DNA of 28,520 bases. It comes from a virus. The position numbers were made by a program, and so were the translations under genes. The notes under the pieces were generated by a model. That model was given only the letters and a program-made list of their open reading frames with translations. It was not told where the DNA came from and made no database searches. Each line of letters opens with the position of its first letter. The first letter of the stretch is position 1. Shown one piece after another: positions 21,993 to 27,287 of the stretch. Where the stretch lies: IMG/VR virus record IMGVR_UViG_3300045825_000283, positions 1-28,520 of that record. The stretch is one strand, 5' to 3'.

Positions 21993-22156
21993 CTTCAATC
22001 CCGTACCATTAGGATCGCCCCGGCTCCGTACCTTGGCCCGAGCACGCCAGAGCCATCTACCGCGACGGCATCGCCACAGGCAGGATCACCCTCAAGAACT
22101 TCACCCACGAACCATCCCAAAAGCCCGCCCCAGAGCAGCTTGATCTATTCCATTAA
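21989..22156 (+). pseudogene. Small early ORF interrupted by in-frame TAG (about 54 aa if read through)
   Basis: The ATG at 21989 overlaps the previous stop as ATGA and follows a good GGGAGAG site, as for the other operon genes. The frame reads seven codons (MTSIPYH), then TAG at 22010-22012, then continues in the same frame for 47 codons to TAA at 22154-22156. The continuation looks like protein (SVPWPEHARAIYRDGIATGR, then ITLKNFTHEPSQKP and a final EQLDLFH), and has no start codon of its own. Either a point mutation (for example CAG to TAG) inactivated the gene, or TAG is read as an amino acid. I do not recognise the family. It is the last gene of early operon 1. Confidence 0.6.
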
Positions 22157-22201
22157 ATAGCCGTTGCTATTCTACAATAGATGCGTTACTGTGCAGTTGT
22201 A
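22155..22201 (+). promoter_or_regulatory. Early promoter/operator, copy 2
   Basis: AAATAGC-CGTT-GCTATT (22155-22171) is identical over 17 bases to copy 1. The -35 TTGCTA (22164-22169), 17-base spacer, -10 TACTGT (22187-22192) and adjoining GCAGTTGTA (22193-22201) keep exactly the same spacing as copy 1, while the spacer bases differ. It begins within the stop codon of the amber-interrupted gene and drives the second early operon, whose first gene starts at 22239. Confidence 0.75.
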
Positions 22202-22238
22202 ACGAAGCGCAATACCCACAAACCACAAGGAGAACAGC

Positions 22239-23234
22239 ATGTGTGCACATGAGATTGACATGACAACCGGCAAAGCAGCAATGGCCTACATCGCAGGATC
22301 AGCAACACCGTGGCACAACCTCGGATTTCAAGTCGCAGCAGACGCCACCATTGCCGACTGGCAAAAAGCAGGCGGCCTTGAATGGGAAGCCAAGCGCGCG
22401 GACGTTTTCTACCAAGCCGAGAACGACGTCGGCATGAGCAAGTTCGCAGACAAGTCGGTTCTCTACCGCAGCGACACCAACAAGCCCCTCTCGGTGGTGA
22501 GCAAGGATTACAACATCGTCCAGCCCGCCGACATTCTGAACTTCTTCAGCGAAATCGCCAAGGAAGGCCACTTCTCAATCGAGACGGTCGGCAGCCTCAA
22601 GGAAGGTCGCCGCATCTGGGCACTGGCACGGGTCGGCGAGAACGCCCGCATCATGGACGACCAAGTCGCACCTTACCTGCTGCTGGCGACCAGCTTCGAC
22701 GGAACGATGGCGACCATCGGCAAGTTCACCAGCGTGCGGGTGGTTTGCAACAACACGCTGCAGGCCAGCCTGAGCAACAACGCAGGCAAGGCGCAGGTCA
22801 ACATCCCCCACAGCGCCCTCTTCAAGCCCGAGCAAGTCCGCGCCGAACTGGGCATCGCAATGGATAGCTGGGAAGAGTTCAAGATGCGCGCAGACTTGAT
22901 GGCGCACCGCAAGATCAACCCGGTCGAGGTCGACGCATACCTGCAGAACCTGCTCGAACCGTTCATTCCTTACGGCACCGTGTACAACGCGGACAAGGTC
23001 AAAGCCAGCCGAGGGTACCAGAGCATCATGACGCTGTTCACCGGCAAGCAGATCGGCACAGGGCAGGACGCAATCGACGGCACGCTTTGGGGAATTTTGA
23101 ACGCCAGTACGCAGTATGTGGATTGGGAAAAGGGCAAGGATCAGGACAATCGCCTGAACAACGCATGGTTTGGTACCGGAGCCAAGATCAAAGACCGCGC
23201 CTACGAAATCGCGCAGAAGATGGTGGTGGCATGA
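22239..23234 (+). CDS. DUF932 / phage-plasmid-like protein (331 aa)
   Basis: First gene of early operon 2, with AAGGAG six bases before the ATG. The protein has the features of the DUF932 family (also TIGR03299, phage/plasmid-like): an ATPWHNLGFQV region near the start (the P-W-H-x-L-G motif), YRSDTNKPLSVVSKDYNIVQ in the first third, a core with YLLLATSFDGTMA and RVVCNNTLQASL, and the end GTLWGILNASTQYVDWEKGK. The length of 331 is normal for the family. Members are found in phages, plasmids and mobile elements; their biochemical role is not settled. No obvious nuclease or helicase motifs are seen. The stop overlaps the next start as ATGA. Confidence 0.85.
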   Translation: MCAHEIDMTTGKAAMAYIAGSATPWHNLGFQVAADATIADWQKAGGLEWEAKRADVFYQAENDVGMSKFADKSVLYRSDTNKPLSVVSKDYNIVQPADILNFFSEIAKEGHFSIETVGSLKEGRRIWALARVGENARIMDDQVAPYLLLATSFDGTMATIGKFTSVRVVCNNTLQASLSNNAGKAQVNIPHSALFKPEQVRAELGIAMDSWEEFKMRADLMAHRKINPVEVDAYLQNLLEPFIPYGTVYNADKVKASRGYQSIMTLFTGKQIGTGQDAIDGTLWGILNASTQYVDWEKGKDQDNRLNNAWFGTGAKIKDRAYEIAQKMVVA

Positions 23235-23623
23235 AGACCGCAGAACTGACCGGAGCCGCCCTTGATTGGGTGGTTCAAGAGCTTGAATTTATGCATCGGG
23301 CAAAAAGTGGTGAGGTTGCAAAGCAGTGGGTTATCGACCGACACAAACAAGGCGAAGTATTCAGCAGCGCATCTACTGACTGGATGATTGGCGGGCCGAT
23401 TATCGAACGGGAAGACATCTCCTTCCGCAAGTACCACAATCCAGAAAGCGCGGCACACGGAAAATACTACGCGATGGTTTGCCAACAGAGCGGAGAGATT
23501 GTGCACTGGAAAGGATGGGGAGCAAATACACAAAAAGGGCCATCGGCGCTCATTGCCAGCATGCGCTGCTACGTTGCATCGAAGCTGGGCGACGAGGTCG
23601 AGATACCAAAGGAACTGCTATGA
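23231..23623 (+). CDS. DUF2591 / NinX-type phage protein (130 aa)
   Basis: The start MKTAELTGAALDWVVQ at 23231 is the conserved beginning of the DUF2591 (NinX-type) phage family. Later features agree: ASTDWMIGGPIIEREDISFR in the middle, and GPSALIASMRCYVASKLGDE near the end. The length of 130 residues is usual for the family. It overlaps the DUF932 stop as ATGA. Members are common in early or accessory regions of lambdoid and other phages, function unknown. No catalytic residues can be assigned. Confidence 0.85.
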   Translation: MKTAELTGAALDWVVQELEFMHRAKSGEVAKQWVIDRHKQGEVFSSASTDWMIGGPIIEREDISFRKYHNPESAAHGKYYAMVCQQSGEIVHWKGWGANTQKGPSALIASMRCYVASKLGDEVEIPKELL

Positions 23624-23901
23624 AGACCATCCACAAATACACCCTAGCCATCACCGACAAGCAAACCATCCAAATGCCAGTCGGGGCCGGAATCCTGACA
23701 GTACAGAACCAGAACGAGAGTCTGTGCATGTGGGCGCAAGTCGACGACCAGCCGCACAGAGTCGAATCCCGCGCATTTGCGGTAATCGGAACAGGGCATG
23801 AGATGCGAGAATATAACTCCCTCGGATACCTCGGCACCGTCCAGTTTCAGGGCGGCGCACTGGTGTTTCATGTTTTTGAAATCGATCCGATGCCGTTCTA
23901 A
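23620..23901 (+). CDS. Small phage protein, MKTIHKYTL family (93 aa)
   Basis: The ATG at 23620 overlaps the previous TGA. The start MKTIHKYTLAITDKQTIQMP, the ILTVQNQNESLCMWAQVD centre and the FAVIGTGHEMRE region match a small phage family that is very common in early and accessory operons, and which recent annotations list as a domain of unknown function (I believe DUF7352). The protein is all-beta in appearance, with the end GALVFHVFEIDPMPF. It ends with TAA that overlaps the next ATG (TAATG). A small beta-barrel structure is likely. The biological role is unknown. Confidence 0.8.
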   Translation: MKTIHKYTLAITDKQTIQMPVGAGILTVQNQNESLCMWAQVDDQPHRVESRAFAVIGTGHEMREYNSLGYLGTVQFQGGALVFHVFEIDPMPF

Positions 23902-24197
23902 TGACCCGACACGACCAACGCTACCAGCGCGCAGTCAAAGAACTCGAAGGCCGCGAGCTGGTGATGATTACCGACACGGAAGACCCGAGCAAAAAGATCA
24001 TAGTCGGCATCGCCCGGCGCGGGGTCGGGTACGTTGAACTGGCCTGCAGCAAAGAAAAGTATGACCCGTTCGGCCTGCTGGCGATGTTCAAGCGCCACAC
24101 GGGAGACGACGAAACGAAGTACCCACAACAAAACGAAGAAACGAGGACAGCATATGAGCGAGCAATTGCAGCTACTGCCAAACCCAGTAACCGTTGA
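23901..24197 (+). CDS. Early operon 2 unknown protein (98 aa)
   Basis: The 98-residue protein starts in a TAATG overlap. The first half (YQRAVKELEGRELVMITDTE) moves to a beta part (KIIVGIARRGVGYVELACSK), followed by DPFGLLAMFKRHTGDDETKY and a helical end rich in Glu and Ala. The middle has a hydrophobic core and a basic turn. No metal, membrane or catalytic motif is visible. The last 44 bases overlap the next gene in another frame. I do not recognise the family. Confidence 0.65.
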   Translation: MTRHDQRYQRAVKELEGRELVMITDTEDPSKKIIVGIARRGVGYVELACSKEKYDPFGLLAMFKRHTGDDETKYPQQNEETRTAYERAIAATAKPSNR

Positions 24198-24492
24198 ATT
24201 TGACGGGGAGCAGCACACACTCAGCGCGCAGCTGACGAACGACCTGCCGATCACCCTGTACGACAATGAATGGCTCAAGAAAAACCACCTGAAGCTGGCC
24301 GACCTCTTCCCCGAGACGTGGACGCACATGCAGAACCTCAACATGCTGGCCATCGGGTACCACCTGAAACTGCTGGGGGTGGACTGGCGCAACAGCTTCG
24401 AGCTTGGGGTGTGCATGTCGGCGCTGAAGCAGCACGGCGGGATATTTGAGCACAGCAGGGAGAACGTCAATCTGGTACGCCGAGTACCTTAA
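24154..24492 (+). CDS. Early operon 2 unknown protein (112 aa)
   Basis: I take the ATG at 24154, preceded by GAGGACAG, although it overlaps the previous gene by 44 bases. The protein begins MSEQLQLLPNPVTVEFDGEQ and has a folded-looking centre with DLPITLYDNEWLKKNHLKLA and MLAIGYHLKLLGVDWRNSF. The end (LGVCMSALKQHGGIFEHSRE) is basic. There is no membrane segment. The overlap is longer than other junctions in this block, so the true start could be later, but no other good ribosome binding site is seen. I do not recognise the family. Confidence 0.65.
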   Translation: MSEQLQLLPNPVTVEFDGEQHTLSAQLTNDLPITLYDNEWLKKNHLKLADLFPETWTHMQNLNMLAIGYHLKLLGVDWRNSFELGVCMSALKQHGGIFEHSRENVNLVRRVP

Positions 24493-24508
24493 CCATAAGG
24501 AGAGCAAG

Positions 24509-24877
24509 ATGGAAGTCAGGATAGATGGTCAACTTTATTCGATAGTGCCGGAGCAAGTAACCGACAAAACAGTAATGGCAGCACTCGATGTTCGCCTCGG
24601 AAACACCGACGCCGGAGACAATATCACCGTGCGCGACTACCTGCGAGAATTGCTGCTTACGCTTTGGGTCGAGCAGGAAGGATTCAGCGGAAAACGGCCT
24701 TTCGGTAATAGTGGATGGCAACGCGAAATATACATGCCGCTGATCAAGGCCGGTTTTATTCCGGGCAAGTTGGATGGTGATGGATACATCGATGAGTTCG
24801 ATGAGCACGAAGGATGTGAGTACATGAAGCAGTTGATAACCGCAGCATTTCACGGATTCACGGTTGATCGCGCATGA
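24509..24877 (+). CDS. Unknown acidic early protein (122 aa)
   Basis: The ATG at 24509 is preceded by AAGGAG; an upstream in-frame ATG lies inside the previous gene. The protein has MEVRIDGQLYSIVPEQVTDK, a VRDYLRELLLTLWVEQEGFS helix, and then FIPGKLDGDGYIDEFDEHEG, an acidic loop with an EF-hand-like D-x-D-x-Y-x-D-E-F pattern (DGDGYIDEF), and a final helix. The acidic loop could bind calcium or another divalent metal, but one loop is not proof. I do not recognise the family. TGA overlaps the next ATG. Confidence 0.7.
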   Translation: MEVRIDGQLYSIVPEQVTDKTVMAALDVRLGNTDAGDNITVRDYLRELLLTLWVEQEGFSGKRPFGNSGWQREIYMPLIKAGFIPGKLDGDGYIDEFDEHEGCEYMKQLITAAFHGFTVDRA

Positions 24878-25284
24878 GCCTCTGCGACACATGCTGCAAG
24901 CCCGGCCACTGCTGCCAGAATATCCCACTCTGGGGTAATGAAATGGATTTGGACATTCCAATGAGCAACACGAAATGGAAGAAACGAATCCACAAAATTC
25001 TTGATCGAATGGATAGAGACGCCAGACTGTATACAGAGCAATTCGGCAAGAAACACGGAAACCACGGGGTCTCATGTTTTATTCCAGCCCACCTTCATTA
25101 TTCAATAACCATAGCCGGAGTACAGCAAGGAAAGCCAAGGTTCAAGTGCTTAAATCTGCTTGATGGCCGGTGCTCAGATTACGAAAATAGGCCGGAGCTT
25201 TGCAAGACGTACAAAGAGGGATCGGATTCACTTTGTGCGGAGTATTGCGGGCCTCCTTTCCTTTACCCAAATGGAACGCCATGA
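24874..25284 (+). CDS. YkgJ-like cysteine cluster protein (136 aa)
   Basis: Eleven cysteines are grouped at the ends: C4, C7, C8, C13 and C14 in MSLCDTCCKPGHCCQN, then C92, C100 and C110 in FKCLNLLDGRCSDYENRPEL and the next residues, with C121 and C125 close to the end and C68 in the middle. The C-x-x-C-C start, a C-x-L-L-x-x-x-x-C segment and R-P-x-x-C-K match the YkgJ-type zinc or iron chelating family (CxxCxxCC, PF03692). In the family the role is unclear; metal binding is proposed. The first residues overlap the previous stop as ATGA. It may be a metal-dependent accessory protein of the phage. Confidence 0.75.
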   Translation: MSLCDTCCKPGHCCQNIPLWGNEMDLDIPMSNTKWKKRIHKILDRMDRDARLYTEQFGKKHGNHGVSCFIPAHLHYSITIAGVQQGKPRFKCLNLLDGRCSDYENRPELCKTYKEGSDSLCAEYCGPPFLYPNGTP

Positions 25285-25595
25285 GACCACTCACAAAACT
25301 CATGCTGAAGGTGCTCATCGACCTGCATCAAGGCCGTGGCTCGCACTTCGTCGATTGCACCAAGCGTGGGCAGATGGCAGGACGGTAGAGCACACTGCGC
25401 GGACTGCGCGACCGGCGTCTGGTCGAATGGCATGGCGGGATAATTTACATGCTCACCGAGCGCGGAAAAGAGATTGTGGCGCTGCTTACACCACAGAACA
25501 GGGAAACCATCATCGTGGGCGGCAGACGTCCCTGCAGAGCATCACTTCTTGGCGTGCTTCGCCGCCTGCTTGGCAAGGAACCCATCAAGCCATAG
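25281..25595 (+). pseudogene. Winged-helix-like ORF interrupted by in-frame TAG (104 codons)
   Basis: The ATG at 25281 overlaps the previous TGA as ATGA. The frame encodes TKLMLKVLIDLHQGRGSHFV up to MAGR, then TAG at codon 36 (25386-25388), and continues without a break as STLRGLRDRRLVEWHGGIIY, MLTERGKEIVALLTPQ and a basic end, to TAG at 25593-25595. Joined together, the two halves read like a winged helix: helix, recognition helix containing L-R-G-L-x-x-R-x-L-V, then a wing and L-T-x-x-G-K. The break lies in the loop before the recognition helix. Point mutation or read-through are both possible. The last ~54 bases overlap the convergent minus-strand gene. Confidence 0.6.
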
Positions 25596-26702
25596 GCTGA
25601 ACTCGTCGGCGGTCGCGCCTTCACCTAGAGCAACCCACGCACCACGACAATGCGGGTGAAAAACGCCACTGGTCACTGTCCACATTTCCTCCGGAGCACG
25701 CTTCACCAGCGCACCACCGACACGCTTGTACGGAGAAGCCGAGCGCCCGATGTTATTTTTTCCCACCCAGACGGAATTATCCCAGTCCTTGTCCTTCGCG
25801 TCCGGAGCCACCACGGTGACGACCTTCCCGTTCATCTTCTTGCAGAACGGGCATGCGCTCGCGTACTGCTCAACCCGCTTTACCTTGCCGCCGGGCGCCA
25901 CGTTCGCAATGAAGGCATTGTTCGCCAGTTCGCCAGCCTCGGTCACGGCGATCCGTCGCCAGTCACGGTTGTGCTCTGCAAAGTTGTCGAACAGCTTCTG
26001 CTCGAGCGACGAGTTTTCCTGCTTCACGCCAAGCCGCTTGCCAAGCTCGAAGTCGAGAATCGCGCTCTTGGTCTTGTGCCGGACGGAATCTGACAGGCCG
26101 ACGATATAGTCCGCAATCTTGGCCTCGCCGAACGAGAGCATGGCGTCGTGGTAGTTGATCTTGCGCAGCGCGGCGTCGAGTGCGCCTTTCTTTGCATATT
26201 CGACCATGAGCGCATCGGCCTGCGCTTCAGTGATGACGGCCAGAGCAGCTTGCACCCGTCCCATGATCATCGCGCGCTTCGCCAGCCATTCAGCCTGCGT
26301 CGCGGCGAAGTCGGGCGGTAGGTGCTTGTTCACCAGATAGTCGACCAGCAGCATGTAGTCGTTCGCCGACCACATTTCCTTCGGGATGCCTTCGAGGTAC
26401 ACCTTGGCTGCTTTGGATTCAGTCTCAGACCAGCGCGTCATGCCGTTGGGGATTACAGGCTTCGGAGCCGGTGCTGCGGTCTTGGATTCTTTCAGCCATC
26501 CCAACAGTTCTAGTTTGAGAGAGTCGAGCGCACTAACGCCTTTGGCCGTGGCTTGCTCGATCAGATTGCGAATGAATATAGACTCATGCGGGCGCCAGAT
26601 ATCGTCATCGCCGGAAGGCATCGAAAGCGCTTTGTGCATTTCCTCGAGCGTGCATTCGCAGCCTTCGTCATGCAGAGCGCCAATATCAACGAGCAGCGTC
26701 AC
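25542..26702 (-). CDS. Head morphogenesis protein, Mu F / SPP1 gp7-like (386 aa)
   Basis: The GTG start at 26702 overlaps the upstream stop as GTGA and has GGGGAG eight bases upstream. The first ~240 residues are helical. Residues ~247-266 read RDWRRIAVTEAGELANNAFI, the conserved helix before the C-terminal domain of Mu F-like proteins. The C-terminal domain has ACPFCKKMNGK (C284, C287) and later HPHCRGAWVAL (H349, H351, C352), the metal-type C-x-x-C and H-P-x-C-R pattern of the family. In related phages this protein is a minor head component near the portal and is needed for capsid assembly or genome delivery. Here it is away from the other head genes, with the plus-strand block between. The protein looks intact. 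Confidence 0.82.
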   Translation of the reverse strand: MTLLVDIGALHDEGCECTLEEMHKALSMPSGDDDIWRPHESIFIRNLIEQATAKGVSALDSLKLELLGWLKESKTAAPAPKPVIPNGMTRWSETESKAAKVYLEGIPKEMWSANDYMLLVDYLVNKHLPPDFAATQAEWLAKRAMIMGRVQAALAVITEAQADALMVEYAKKGALDAALRKINYHDAMLSFGEAKIADYIVGLSDSVRHKTKSAILDFELGKRLGVKQENSSLEQKLFDNFAEHNRDWRRIAVTEAGELANNAFIANVAPGGKVKRVEQYASACPFCKKMNGKVVTVVAPDAKDKDWDNSVWVGKNNIGRSASPYKRVGGALVKRAPEEMWTVTSGVFHPHCRGAWVALGEGATADEFSLWLDGFLAKQAAKHAKK

Positions 26703-26884
26703 AGTCTAACTCCCCGAGTAATTTTCTTGTCTTCATCATCCCGGCACTGAACGCATACCCGCTTGATCAGACGCGGCTTATCATATCCGCAGACAGAACA
26801 AATCCCCCGATTTCCAAGGGGGATGTCTTTTGATTCTCGGGCAATGTGTTCAGGAAGATATCTATCCGTGTACGCATCTGCCAT
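26699..26884 (-). CDS. TraR/DksA-like C4 zinc finger protein (61 aa)
   Basis: I start at the ATG at 26884; a TTG extension to 26923 has no ribosome binding site and overlaps the upstream gene. The 61 residues carry four cysteines (C29, C32, C44, C47) in RGICSVCGYDKPRLIKRVCV followed by QCRDDED. The spacing C-x2-C-x11-C-x2-C, with an arginine/lysine linker, resembles the zinc finger of the small phage TraR/DksA family, as does the MADAYTDRYLPEHIARES start. Such proteins bind RNA polymerase in some phages and plasmids. Its stop overlaps the GTG of the head morphogenesis gene, so the two are coupled. An RNA polymerase role is inference. Confidence 0.65.
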   Translation of the reverse strand: MADAYTDRYLPEHIARESKDIPLGNRGICSVCGYDKPRLIKRVCVQCRDDEDKKITRGVRL

Positions 26885-26894
26885 GTCGCATTCG

Positions 26895-27209
26895 TCACCC
26901 ACCGCCAGCCTTATATATTCCAAGCACAGTTAGTAGCTTTAAAGTGAAACCTGCGGCAATTAGACTAAGCAACAAAAACATCAGCGCGACCGCGCCTTTT
27001 TTCGCCAACTCCAGACGGAGTTCAGACCAGAACCTCTCCTGAGCGATTGCTGCGTCGATCATTTTCTGGTGAGCATCATGGTGCCCCTTTGGGTCATCAT
27101 TCGGGAAGGCAGATAGAAGCACTTTGTACTTTCCGGTTAACTCTTCGAGCGCCTTGCAAACTCTACCACTCGGCACTCCGCATTGAGTTTCTTCGTTCTG
27201 CGTTGGCAT
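26895..27209 (-). CDS. Small membrane protein with C-terminal transmembrane segment (104 aa)
   Basis: The 104-residue protein has a polar N-terminal part (residues 1-70) with two cysteines and the helices RVCKALEELTGKYKVLLSAF and AHQKMIDAAIAQERFWSELR, then one clear membrane segment at ~72-95 (AVALMFLLLSLIAAGFTLKL), and a short basic end (GIYKAGGG). GAGGT lies upstream of the ATG at 27209. Arrangement of an amphipathic domain followed by a C-terminal membrane anchor is seen in some phage lysis regulators and holin-like proteins, but one segment and no lysis neighbours other than the distant transglycosylase make this unsure. I do not assign a family. The hairpin directly upstream may regulate it. 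Confidence 0.65.
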   Translation of the reverse strand: MPTQNEETQCGVPSGRVCKALEELTGKYKVLLSAFPNDDPKGHHDAHQKMIDAAIAQERFWSELRLELAKKGAVALMFLLLSLIAAGFTLKLLTVLGIYKAGGG

Positions 27210-27218
27210 TTAGACCTC

Positions 27219-27264
27219 ATGGTTATTCTTGGGATAACCATATTGTCATATCACGACAAATCAA
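27219..27264 (-). promoter_or_regulatory. Hairpin and candidate minus-strand promoter upstream of the membrane protein
   Basis: Perfect arms ATGGTTAT and ATAACCAT (27219-27226, 27234-27241) with a 7-base loop lie just before the ribosome binding site at about 27215. A weak sigma70-like promoter overlaps it on the minus strand: TTGATT (27264-27259), a 16-base spacer and TATGGT (27242-27237). The hairpin would fall at the start of that transcript, so it might be an operator or a 5' mRNA structure. No T-run follows, so it is not a standard terminator. Confidence 0.4.
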
Positions 27265-27287
27265 TTGTGGCATCCATTACTTACCCC

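Noticed and set aside
26885-26923. TTG start for the zinc finger gene
   Set aside because: There is no ribosome binding site and it would overlap the upstream gene, while the ATG at 26884 has none of these problems.
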